This document shows positions 23,901 to 34,508 of a DNA stretch of 64,000 nucleotides, in pieces. The stretch spans positions 1,452,520 to 1,516,519 of the forward strand of contig NC_020174.2 of assembly GCF_000224145.3 (NCBI RefSeq), given 5' to 3'. Both the position numbers and the translations under genes were made by a program. The first letter of the stretch is position 1, and the number at the start of each line of letters is the position of its first letter. Under the pieces are notes generated by a model, which was not told the origin of the DNA, searched no databases, and saw only the letters and a list, made by a program, of their open reading frames with translations. The stretch comes from Ciona intestinalis (Eukaryota > Chordata > Ascidiacea > Phlebobranchia > Cionidae).

Positions 23901-26900
23901 AGCATGAGGTTTTTGAATACACAATGTGTGTTTGGTGTAAGAAAACACTTATGTTATAAATGGACAATGGGAATGAGGTGTATAAAAAGACAATCATGTA
24001 ATTATTTGACAATAAGCAACAACTGTACTTTTGACAGAATCTGTGAATTGATTCCTGAAGCTGCATTGAAAGAAGAATACTTGATGCCGTTGTTATCTGC
24101 GATGGTTGAAAGTTTAAACAGTGAACCTCGTGTGGCTGCCAACATTTGCTGGGTGGGTTCTGCGTTGGTTATAACATTACTTCTACCCTAAACACCATGC
24201 AGTGGTGACTTTTTATCAATTATTTCTTCACTATTTGATTGCGAGAGGCTATTTTGAACACAGACCCTAATATAAGATCTACATTTTGTACCATAGAACC
24301 TTACTAATATACAGAATAAAATAGATTACAATCATATAATGAAGCGAATTATTTGTCAAATGGTTGCGCATCCATTATTACCTCCCCTGCAATTGCCAAT
24401 GTATGGCGCCTTCAATTAATATAAACTTGTATGTGTATCAGTCCATTAAATCTATCTAAAAGTGTAGCAGCAATTGCTTGCTTCATAATATCAATATCAC
24501 CCCAGGCATTCTCCTCGCTTGCTGAATCTGCATACGAAGCTGCAGAAATCACTGATGAAGATCCAGAGACTTACTCAATGTCCGGTGTTTACGATAAAAT
24601 ACTTGCTAAACTTCTACAAACCACTGACAGGTAACTCAAACAGCCTAATGGCCACTACTTTAACTTTGTAGTCGCTGATGGGTTGTCAAATGTCTGTCAT
24701 ACAATAAATGAAAAAGGTCAAACCAATAATAACCCACAAATGTAACTTTGTGCCCCGCCATGTGAGAGTAAATCAGTTTAATTCACATTCATGATGTCAT
24801 AATCGAACTGTTACCTCACAGGTCTGATGGGCACCAGAACAATCTACGAAACGCAGCTTACGAAGCAATTATGGAAATGATTAAAAACAGTCCCAAAGAT
24901 TGCTATGAAGTTGTCTTGCAAACCACAACCGTTATCATGCAGAGAATACAAGCATTGCTACTTATGGAGGTACGTGGTGTCCTACATGAGGTTGTGATCA
25001 ATAAGTCAATAGATGTCATGTTTTGTTTAATTTTTATTTAAACCTGTGGTGACATTATTAAGATACAGTTACACTCACAGTTGTTAAACATAGGGAACAT
25101 CATTATTTATTACAAGGTACTTTGGCTCTGCTTGTTTGTATAAACACAGCATAAGAAAATCTGTTTTTAAATTGTAAAACCGACAAGTTCAACAGTAATC
25201 TGAAGTCAACCCGTTGTAAAAATTGGGGTGACGTGTGTATAAAGTACATTATATCTTTCTTGTGCATTTTACCATTTAATTGTTGTTGTATTAACCAGAC
25301 TCACATTCAATCCACAAGTGACAGATCTCATTATAATGATTTACAATCGTTACTTTGCGCAACTCTACAAAGTGTCTTGAGGAAAGTTAAGGAAGAACAT
25401 ATTGAAAGTAAACCAATTTCTTTCTATATATAAATTACTATTGAATTTGTTGTGCCTTATCAGTGCAAAAAAACTCTAGTTTTATCTTTTGTTGTCTCTT
25501 AAATATAGGAGTTGGAACAAATGGTAAAAATGGGATAAAATGTATATTTTCCTTTTTGCCCTCTAGAAAAAAAAAACTCTTTAACTTGTATACTATGGCA
25601 GAGCTAACTGAAGCGATAAGTAGCTATTATTGCATTCATATACTTAGATATATCTGACAACGTGATGTCATCTCTTATTCAAATGCTTAAGTCCAGTGGT
25701 TCTGGTGGTGTGCAGGAAGATGCTTTGATGGCTGTTGGTACACTGGTTGAGGGTAAGTTAATAGTTAATAATTGTTATTGTGTAACAAAATATTCACTTG
25801 TTACATCACAATATAGTTGTTGGCACCAAGTTTTTAAACTACATGGATGCATTCAAGGAATATTTGATGGCAGGGCTGCAGAATAAAGCTGAGTATCAGG
25901 TATGTTATAATGTTTATATTATTATAATGTTAGGTTTGGTTTGATAAGCCTGTTGCTGTATGGTTTATAAGAATCCATTTTATAACATTTTATAGTGGCA
26001 ATGAGCATGAGGTGTTGATATAATAGCACCATGTGTGTTTTCCGTATAGGAAGACACCTATTTTATACCTTGACGGTGAGCATGAAGTGTATGAATATAC
26101 AATGTATGTCTGTTGTAAAAGAAGACACTGATAATATAACCTGGCAGCAGGCATAAGTTCACATTATCAGCCAATCATACATAACATTCGACCTTATTAT
26201 TTTAAAATATTTCTATAGGTATGCATCGCAGCAGTTGGTGTTGTTGGAGATATTTGTCGAGCTGTTAACCGACCAATATTGCCATATTGTGATGAAATAA
26301 TGGGCATTCTATTAACCAACTTATCTGACGCTGGTGTGCACCGTAGCGTGAAGCCACACATCTTGTCCGTGTTCGGAGATATTGCGCTCGCGATCGGTGG
26401 AGACTTCAGGAACTATTTGCCGATTGTTTTACAAACATTACAACAAGCTGCGAGTGCACAAGTTGATAAGGTAAAATGGAGGGTGGGCTGTTAGAATTAA
26501 AAGTGTTAGTTTTCATATTGGTTATAATTCTATCTGGCTTCTGGTATGTCAGTTGTCCTCGCCTGTGCTCATACACATAAAGTCAGAATTGGTTAGCTCT
26601 GTGTTAAATGTCTATATAAAAGTCAAAAGCAAAAGTAAATTACATTGCCCTGTTATATCTTCTACATCCTAAAAAAGAGGACTTTTGTGTCCAAGCCTCA
26701 TTTACAAATTAAATCAGTGAATGTAACAGTAACTAAAGTTGTTAAAATATAAAGTAAATATATTTTACAATGCCCCATTTTTCGGCTTAAGTATCCTTTT
26801 TTTAATTATTTCCATTTGAATATGACATAACAGACGGATTATGACATGGTTGATTACCTCAATGAACTGAGGGAAAGTTGTTTGGAAGCTTTCACTGGAA

Positions 26901-27899
26901 TTATTCAAGGATTGAAGGGAGATAATGAAAAAGAAATAAGTCGTGAGTTATGTGGATTATCATTACATACACTCGACAGTGGGAATGTCTGGTCTTTTTG
27001 GGGATGGTGTGTTTGGGTTTAATAATTACAGGGTCAGCAATGCGTGTTGCTTCAACCCAGTGGTCACTAATAAGTTGTCTAAATTTTCAGTCATACAAAA
27101 AACATCACCCACAAAGTTGCAAACCTGGTAACTCGTAAACAGACACTGACTTTGCTTACCTATATGTAGAAGTAGTTCCGTTTTAGGGTTATTGGAAAAA
27201 TGTGTCACTAACTCTAGGTCCTCTGACAAGTACCTCACCCACATAAAATAGAAATTTAATGTTTATCCTTCACAGCTGATGTTATGCTGGTTAACGAACA
27301 CATCATGTTTATCCTCTCGTTCATTGAAGTTATCGCCAAGGATGAAGATCATTCGGAGGGAACGGTGGCCGCAGCATCCGGACTTATTGGGTGAGCGAGT
27401 GTTTCAATTTACTTTTGATTGTTTGGATATTTTTGTTTAAAAAGGTTTTATATAATGACCAAATCAACCAAAAGTAATGTCTGCTTATCGACACACTGTA
27501 ATATCTGTAGCACCCGACTGTGGGCATGAGAGTGGCAACCATAAATAAGCCCACTCGCCACTCCTTCAAAGATATACATAACTATGCTCATTCGTCATAA
27601 ACAGGAAAACTCCTTTAGCTTTTACAATATTAGGTTCAGTATTACAGTATTACCCAATGGCTGTATTGTTTATTTTCCATTAAACATGACATGTTTATCT
27701 AGCATAACACCTTCCAACTTACAGAGATCTTTGCATTGCATTTGGACCATCATCAGGAGCTCAGTTGTTGAAGTTGATTGACAGCAAAACCTCCATCGCT
27801 GAGCTATTAACTGAGGGACGACGTTCGAAAACGAGCAAAACTAAAAGTTTGGCTTTATGGGGGACAAAAGAAATTCGAAAACTGAAGAGCAAAGCTTGA
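17930..27899 (+). CDS. KPNB1: Importin subunit beta-1 (karyopherin beta-1)
   Basis: A nuclear import receptor built of HEAT repeats. It binds importin-alpha/cargo, RanGTP and FG nucleoporins. Exons: 17930-17996, 18498-18637, 18987-19088, 19808-19906, 20179-20280, 20574-20726, 21153-21212, 21525-21614, 21871-21981, 22178-22279, 22756-22854, 23296-23368, 23569-23698, 24038-24152, 24506-24630, 24822-24969, 25299-25407, 25648-25752, 25817-25899, 26219-26470, 26834-26942, 27276-27390, 27725-27899; 887 aa against 876 in human. Collinear landmarks: [59 protein letters not shown] (acidic loop), [64 protein letters not shown]. The start adds nine residues before a methionine that aligns with the human start. 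All introns are GT-AG, the smallest 64 bp. Repeats sit in three of the introns or in the 3' part. Confidence 0.97.
18338..18356. repeat. (TA)n microsatellite in importin beta intron 1
   Basis: A run of about nine TA dinucleotides; nothing else notable. Confidence 0.8.
23795..24010 (+). repeat. ~70 bp intronic repeat family, importin beta intron 13
   Basis: About three units share atgttataacttgaccgtga, gcatgaggtttttgaatacac and tgtgtttggtgtaagaa. The array runs to just before the acceptor of exon 14. Confidence 0.75.
25965..26165 (+). repeat. ~70 bp intronic repeat family, importin beta intron 19
   Basis: Units share gtggcaatgagcatgaggtg, accatgtgtgttttccgtata and aagacacctattttataccttg. The third unit is decayed. 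Confidence 0.7.
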
Positions 27900-27954
27900 A
27901 TGGTTAGTTTTTTGCTTGTTGCTTTGAGCATAGATGAAGTAACTAATGCTTTAA

Positions 27955-28100
27955 CTCAATAGTAAGAGGTATATAAATACACCATGTGTATTAAGTGTAG
28001 AAATAATAAGTCACCCATATTATAACTTGACAAGAAGCATGTGGTTTCTGAATACACCATGTGTTTTGGTCTTGTTTATAAGAGTACACTCATTTTATTA
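27955..28100 (+). repeat. ~70 bp repeat family in the 3' part of the importin beta gene
   Basis: Units share agaggtatataaatacaccatg and cccatattataacttgacaa. They lie downstream of the stop codon (27899) and before a possible acceptor near 28183, so probably in a 3' UTR or a UTR intron. Confidence 0.65.
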
Positions 28101-28340
28101 TAAAGGTCTACTTTATACTTTGTATTGATATTTTAAAAGTAGTTTTGCAATGATAATGTACTTGATTATGTTTTTATTTTTTAGATATCTGGTTGAGTTC
28201 TTAAATCACATCCAAGCCCACAAGTATGATTGTGCATTGTGCTTATGAACAAATGCGTGTAGTGTGGTTGCCTGTGATGTCACAATTCCTTCTGTGACTT
28301 GCGAGAGTTCAAGTGAGATGATGAGTTTCAAATGTTCCGA

Positions 28341-28346
28341 AATAAA
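28341..28346 (+). terminator. Polyadenylation signal of importin beta
   Basis: AATAAA within cgaaataaaatc, about 440 bp after the stop codon. A second AATAAA lies at 28476-28481, so the 3' end may be alternative. Confidence 0.5.
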
Positions 28347-28894
28347 ATCTACAAATCTCGTTTCAGCTTGCCTTTAACTAATTTCCAATTCTTCTAAACC
28401 GATCTTTGCTTGCGTATTGTGTTTACTTGAATGCCTGTGTCACTGTGCCTTATGGTGTTGGGGAAATTGTGAGAAAATAAAATGAATATGTGAATAAATG
28501 AAGAAAGTTGCCAAACCTTGTGTGTAAAATTGAGATGCAGTTTTGAACAAAGAATTTGTGAAATTCTATGAATTGTTTACTTGACGACCAAATGTGATGA
28601 CCACTGTTGACTGTGATGTGTTGTGCGTTCCTACTCCGACTCCCGTTTCATTTTCTATCAAATTGTACTGCGCTATTTCCTGGTTGCCGCTTGTAATTAT
28701 TAAACAAAGTTTTTGTTCAAATTTCCATCGAAGAAAGAAGTTAAACAAATTGAAATTTGACCAACTATCTGGGCAATTGTTTTTACGTTGTAATAATGAA
28801 TGTTCATTGTTAGCTAATGACACGCATGTACACAGAGGTAGCAGGAATAAGCATTAAACTATCATTTGGCATATATAACTCGGGACACTGGGAT

Positions 28895-29155
28895 TAAATT
28901 TAAAACTGGTCGGCGGTCGCCATGTGGTTCATTCCTCGCCGTAAGAATTCACTTGTGTAAAATAGAAATAACGTTTAAGCTAAAGTCGCGCTTGAAACGA
29001 CAATCCAAAATCACGATGGTTTGTCTCAATAAGCACTCTCTCCAGTCCTTGAAACTGATTGGTAAGATTGCTCACGTGACTGTCGCCTTTATCAGCTAAT
29101 TCTAATTATCCCCGCATTGATTAATCTGCGCATGAAACTAGTTTCTACAAAATGA
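28895..29155 (+). repeat. Direct repeat, copy 1
   Basis: This noncoding block matches 30893-31150 in the same orientation: gccgtaagaa, tcgcgcttgaaacgacaa, tttgtctcaa-aagc-ctctcca, cttgaa-ctgattgg, and gtgactg further on. It has diverged noticeably, with indels. The pair flanks peptide gene 2. Confidence 0.7.
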
Positions 29156-29647
29156 GTGACTATGTTCCAGATTGGATAAAGTTGTTTTTACACCAGGTTG
29201 CAAGTTAAAATGTTTGAAGAGGTCGATTGCAAGAATTCGGTTAATTACTGCTTCATTAGATTAGTGTTATATTATGAAATACCATCTACCTATAAATTAT
29301 AATTAGTGTACTATATGATTTTGCTGCTACCAATAAAGCTACGCCAATGTTACATATAAAAGTGCCTACAGAGTGTGAAACGTCAGCTGTGTTAATGTGT
29401 TATTAACGACTGTGCTCGCCACGGGTTCTCTAATGAATGGACATGTGCCATTATTAAACGCTTGATGAAGATAAAATGTTAATACGCATTATAACTTCTG
29501 AGCTTGTAAACTACCTTGTCATTAAATTTTCTCTAATGTCATTCGTTAGACAACAAGTAACCATACAGAAGAAAACATAAAAATAATTAGTACAGAGTGG
29601 TTTGTTTATATATTAACAACCAAAAGTCGGCATTTATGTTCGATGAT

Positions 29648-30256
29648 TTATTCATCAAGTTCGGCTTGCTCAGAATCCAGATGATCCTGAAGCATTTCTA
29701 TCAAATGATCCTCAGCTGAAACGATAAATTTTTGTGAATGACTTTCAGGGTTTAACGATTAAAGAGCTTAAATGTGAACCGGAAACGAATGTAACATATT
29801 TATCTTCCCGTGGAGGGGTAACGACAGTAGTTGTAACATTGGTGTCCTGTTTCACACACCTCGTGCCACTTACAAGCAACACACATAAAAAAGATGTATT
29901 ACTACTGTTGCCAAAAACAATATCTAATCATTGCTGCGTATTAGCTAAAAACAAGTTGCTTTAAATGCGTACAAACATCACAATTTACCTATATCTTGCA
30001 TCTGCTTCTGATTATATTTCCCCCACTTGATGCTATCTTCAAGCAATTCAATTAAATGGTCTTCAGCTAAAACGATAAATTTATGTAAAAGATTTTCAGG
30101 GTTTAGCAGTCATATCGCCTACGAAAATAATAATTTACTATTATCTTGCATCTCATTCTGATCATATCTTGTCCCGTTCCAGTTATCAGCATTTGTAGTT
30201 TCGGTTAGGACAAGGAGTCCGATGACAAGCAAGAGGAGAAGCGCTGACTTATTCAT
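29648..30256 (-). CDS. Small secreted peptide precursor, copy 2 with duplicated module (87 aa)
   Basis: Unrecognised family, paralogue of the gene at 254-704. Exons in transcript order: 30256-30139, 30066-29989, 29715-29648 (phases 1, 1). The first 70 coding bases, which encode the 23-residue signal peptide, appear identical to copy 1. The mature part then diverges at once (DNWNGTRYDQ against AGKWRAYMQ). The middle exon is 78 nt, symmetric in phase. It adds a second W-x-Y-x-Q-M-D-DHLIE-L module, so this product has two modules where copy 1 has one. No cysteine, net acidic. The short intron between the first two coding exons resembles the end of the next intron (aaacgataaattt-tgt), which indicates tandem exon duplication. 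The first donor (aata|gtaaat) is weaker than in copy 1. A SINE tail lies in the last intron. Confidence 0.75.
29795..29890 (-). mobile_element. Composite SINE tail in the last intron of peptide gene 2
   Basis: Reverse complement of the insertion at 478-580, at the equivalent place before the last exon. It marks common descent of the two gene copies. Confidence 0.6.
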
Positions 30257-30360
30257 CTGCAGAAACAAATATTAATTACAATAATGCGCAAGTAATTTAA
30301 ACCAACCACTCACTTTGTTGACTTCTGAATGAAGAGATGATTTCGTACCAGAACTCGCCG

Positions 30361-30370
30361 CTTTTTATAA
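30361..30370 (-). promoter_or_regulatory. TATA box of small peptide gene 2
   Basis: The reverse complement reads ttataaaaag, in the same context (gcggcgagttctgg downstream) as in copy 1. Confidence 0.55.
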
Positions 30371-30892
30371 CGGATTTGGTGTAAACATTTTCGAAACGCT
30401 TCGATTTCAAGGAAAAAGTTCTGTTGTTCCAAGAAATTTAAAACGTTTTTAAAGTATCAGTGTATTGTCTCTAGTTTCCTGCATTAAGGCATTAGTTTAT
30501 AGTTGCAACAATGTCCATACACTGCATATACTCAATATATATATATGTAAGAGTTGGTCAAATAAACCCTTGTTTGGTACACGAGTTCTTAATTAATATT
30601 GTTGTTTGTCATATAACAAAAACAACATTATTTTGCTTAGTGCAAAGGTTGGGAATAGTTTGCGGCAACGGCAGATGAACAAATTGTTTTTAATGACGAA
30701 TGGTTAGCGTAATTAACAATAGCACCGCAGATCTCATTTCGAGTGGGCTCACTGCTACATCACAAATAAGTAGAATAAAATTGTGTCAAGAATTGAATGT
30801 AAACTTGTTAAACGAGAATAATATTCTTTTTCGCCCAACAGTGATTTTTGTTAGTGTTCTTTGCCATATGCTGTTAGCGACCGTAGTCTGTA

Positions 30893-31150
30893 GTCGCCCG
30901 ACTTTGGTACATATGCCTTGCCGTAAGAACTCAGTCGTATAGTATGGAGACGATGTTGAAGCTAAATTCGCGCTTGAAACGACAAACTAAAATTAACGAA
31001 CATGTGTGAACCTAGTTTGTCTCAACAAGCCCGCTCTCCAATTCTTGAAGCTAATTAGTTAAATTTCAAACGTGACTGACTCCTCATATTATACCTGGTT
31101 ATTCGACCTTTGATTACCCCGTGCATAAAACGCTTCTTTTTACAAAGTGT
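30893..31150 (+). repeat. Direct repeat, copy 2
   Basis: Partner of 28895-29155. It lies on the far side of peptide gene 2, about 2 kb away. No open frame is shared between the copies. Confidence 0.7.
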
Positions 31151-31187
31151 TGTTACATTGTTTTAGTGTAGATAAACGTGTATATAT

Positions 31188-31382
31188 AGTATGGTGGGGG
31201 AAGATGGGACACTTTTAGCCCTGAATACCCAAATATCCTGATCGTGTTTTAAACAATTAACAACGGTCCAAGGGATTCGTGAGAAATACGTTTCTATTAT
31301 TCTTTGATTATTCTTCGTTTACTGTCATATAGGACGAGGAAATAGAATAAAAAGGTGTCCCATTTTCCCCCACCCTACTATA
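31188..31382 (+). mobile_element. MITE copy A with terminal inverted repeats
   Basis: About 195 bp. The left end is tagtatggtgggggaagatg and the right end, reverse-complemented, is tagtagggtgggggaaaatg. Both run into gggacac.ttt. The interior contains aaatatcctgatcgtgtttt and aacaattaacaacggtcca. It is flanked by TA-rich sequence, compatible with TA target duplication as in Tc1/mariner-type MITEs. No coding capacity. Confidence 0.75.
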
Positions 31383-31922
31383 TATATTTCGTCTATACTA
31401 TAACCTACCAGATTTTAATTTGAAAGGATTACTGCAAAGCGTGAGTTAAGTATTATTTTACTGGGTTAGTATTATATTGTGGCATACTGTTTACATTATA
31501 GATTTGTACCAATATATACTATACAAAAATAAATGCCACAAGTTTTGCGCGGTGTTTTGTTTCATTACCTTGTTTAGATATCTATGGAAAAAGTGTCTGG
31601 TTGTTACTTAGGGAGTTTACCCGAAGTAGCAAGACACGCTCTATTGCATTTATGGATCGAGTAATAAGAACAGTTTTAAAATGAGCTAAATGGACATGAA
31701 ATCGATACATTTTTCGTTAAAATTATAACCTGAACATATAGCTATATGTGATCTGCGCTCGTAACAACTTTATTTTTGTTATATTTTTGACACAGATTCA
31801 AGTTCAACGAGTATAAACAAACTTTAACGTAAACTGCACGTTGAATTTATAGACTACTTGGTGAAAATGAAATTCTAAGCAGTAAATATTCTGTTCTTGA
31901 AAAGAATTACCAGTGTAAAGAT

Positions 31923-33409
31923 ATGGCAGCCCTACTAAAGACTGTAAACAATTTTGCGAGGTTGTCAATACATCAAAACACAAAAAGAACTCTGTCTCAA
32001 TTATCTGTGAATTTGCCACAAAAGAGTTTTTTGAATATACAAAAGGTTTCTAAATGTTTTAATATTCCATCAAAAAGTGGACTGCAAACAACATGTGAAA
32101 ATATGGCCATGAAGAAACAGGTATAGTTGCGTTTATCCTAGGATTACACACAGTAATAAACACATATGTTTATGTCACAGATTATAAAAGAGCGTATAGC
32201 AATTATTTATTTATAAAAAATCTAAAAAACTTATAAGTAAAACCATTGTATATCCAAAGTGTAAAATCTCTATGGTTTACCTTGTAATGATTATTTCACA
32301 AATAAATTCTGTATGAGAAGAATAAACATGTTTAAGTAAAATTTAAAACTTTGTTTTGTAGAGAAGTAATTTCCTGACTTACGAAGAAATAGATCGTAGA
32401 ATGATGTTGTACGGAGACGGGCATTATTTTAAAAAGAAGAAAAAGAAATCTAAAATGGATGGAAGGCCACAGATGAAGGGGGTTGTTCTCAAGGTTAATC
32501 TAAATACATTGTGTTAAGCTGTCGTAACTCAGTATGTTTATACTGTGTGTCTGGTGTATAAGGAGACACTCATGGTATAACTTGACAGTGAGCATTAGGT
32601 ATATGAAAACACCAATTCAACAGTTTATGAGGTGTATGAATACAGCATGTATGTCTGGTGTATAAAAAGACACTCCTGTTATAACAGTAACCATCATTCA
32701 TTCACTTATGAGGTGTATAAATACACTTGTCTGTTTTGGGCAGTCTTACTCAGTTTTTTTCTTTGTTTCTAAAGGTGATGATCAAAAAGCCCAAGAAACC
32801 AAACAGTGCGAATAGAAGATGTTGCAAACTAAGGTTAAGCAATGGAAAAGAGGTTACCGCGTATATTCCTGGGGAAGGACATAATCTTCAGGTTAGATGG
32901 GATGTATAGATTGTTTACAACAAAGTTGCCAAATATGAATTCCAGCAGTTAAAATGTGATTCTGGAAACCCTTTTACGTCATAATAAGGTCAAGTAAAAT
33001 CAACCATTAAAAAATCTGTTGGAAAGTTTTCACCAGGCATCTCACACCAGTTTTTAAATAAATTCGACCAGTAAACTTGATTTACAATTTGTCTACCCCA
33101 CCAATACTCGCACAATAATAATGGCGCTAAGTTTTAAAGCTAGTAACATGCAGTTTAAAGGTTAGTGCTTAAACCAACACCAAATATACAATAGAGTGGT
33201 TTATTATACAAAATCAAAACTTTTTTTCTACAAAATTAAAACTGTTTTGTTTAATACTGTTTAAAACACCTAACTTGTGCTTGGATATTTTACAGCAACA
33301 TAATGTGGTTTTGGTTCGTGGGGGAAAGAGACAAGATTTAATCGGGGTACACTATCGAGTTATGAGAGGTAAACTGGATTGTGGACCCGTCATCAAACGA
33401 ACTTCATAA
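31923..33409 (+). CDS. MRPS12: Mitochondrial ribosomal protein S12
   Basis: The uS12 protein of the mitochondrial small subunit, part of the decoding centre. Exons: 31923-32120, 32362-32493, 32775-32891, 33296-33409; 186 aa. The N-terminal ~65 residues are basic/hydroxylated and poorly conserved, as expected for a mitochondrial targeting sequence. The uS12 core follows: [68 protein letters not shown]. The first half carries an added lysine-rich stretch before the core. It ends KRTS and stops. An AATAAA lies at 33438-33443. Intron 2 holds a repeat array. Its promoter region is shared with MITE copy A, about 540 bp upstream. Confidence 0.96.
32540..32735 (+). repeat. ~70 bp intronic repeat family, MRPS12 intron 2
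   Basis: Units show tgtctggtgtataaggagacact and tgtctggtgtataaaaagacact, with ttgacagtgagcattaggta between them. It fills most of the intron before exon 3. Confidence 0.75.
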
Positions 33410-33437
33410 ACTGTTGGAAATAATATGTGTATGTTGA

Positions 33438-33443
33438 AATAAA
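33438..33443 (+). terminator. Polyadenylation signal of MRPS12
   Basis: AATAAA 29 bp after the stop codon. Confidence 0.6.
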
Positions 33444-34310
33444 TGAAAATCATGCAATGCCGTTTTATCCTTTTTGGTAACACTTAATGCGTAATGCAAT
33501 ACAAGGTTTGCTTATATTATAGTGAGACGTGTGTTTCTGAAGAACATGGCTGTATTTCAGTCAGAACCCTTCGGAATAGAATTTTCTAAGTGTAAGAAGG
33601 GTTTGAGTTTAAGACAACTAAACTCACTTTTTTAACTTAACTTACGGTGCCAAAAGTTTCGGTTTTACAAATTCAGCTGCATAAATATCCAATCCAGGCG
33701 CTTGTAACTTTTCTTATACCTTTCACACAAAACATTTCATTGCGTGGTATTTTTATAATCTGTGAAAGAAGAAGCTATGTGTCCAAAACTTCTACTTTTG
33801 CTAAAGTTTTATATTTATTGGATGTTCCTTTTGTATAAACATTAAACCAGTGAATATTATATTTCTAGGAAGGCGTAATTTAATATTTAAAATTGCCTTT
33901 CTGGTAATTTAAAGGACTAATCTAGTAATTTTCCCGTTGGTAAATAATAATAGCTTGTTCAAAAAAGCAGTTAACATTGGGAATAAGGTGTCCGGCACAG
34001 TTTAGATTTTGAACATGTCATTTTATCATCGTAACGTCACTTTTTATGAATAAATAAACTTCAACCGTCAGGTGTCGCCCTTGATCCACACTGCTAATGC
34101 TCGCGCAAAAGCTTTGCTATGAAACGATTGAACAACCGAGCGTATCCAGTGTCGTGTAAATGTTCTAACCTTAAATAAAAGTTTTCAACCTTGAATTACG
34201 TTTAAATTTCGCTCTGAGTGTTGGGATAATAAGCCAATTTGGCCATTGGACCATCTCCTATTTGGAATAGCCTTACTTCCTCACACCAATAAACATAAAT
34301 AAACATAAGA

Positions 34311-34508
34311 TATAGCAGGATGGGGGAAGATGGGACACCTTATCATTATATTTTATCGTCACATTTGGTAGTAAACAAAGAAAATTCAAACAATTATAAA
34401 TCGTATTCGCATGGCTCCCATGGACCGTTGTAAATTGTTTAAAAACGCTCAGGATATTTGGATATTCTGTGTTAAAAGTGTCCCATCTTCCCCTACCCTA
34501 CTATATAT
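34311..34508 (-). mobile_element. MITE copy B
   Basis: Same element as copy A in reverse orientation: on the minus strand tagtagggtaggggaagatg, then aaatatcctgagcg and caacggtccatggga. The plus-strand left end is tatagcaggatgggggaag. Confidence 0.75.

Larger units (their letters stand above)
29340..30515 (-). repeat. Right arm of the inverted repeat
   Basis: Reverse-complement partner of 1-1030, carrying peptide gene copy 2. It is longer than the left arm because it holds an extra exon and intron. The two arms face each other across about 28 kb that contain PFK, tectonic and importin beta. Confidence 0.85.

Noticed and set aside
23817-24066. Open frames on both strands before exon 14 of importin beta
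   Set aside because: They are made of the ~70 bp repeat units; only 24038-24152 is coding, in the importin frame.
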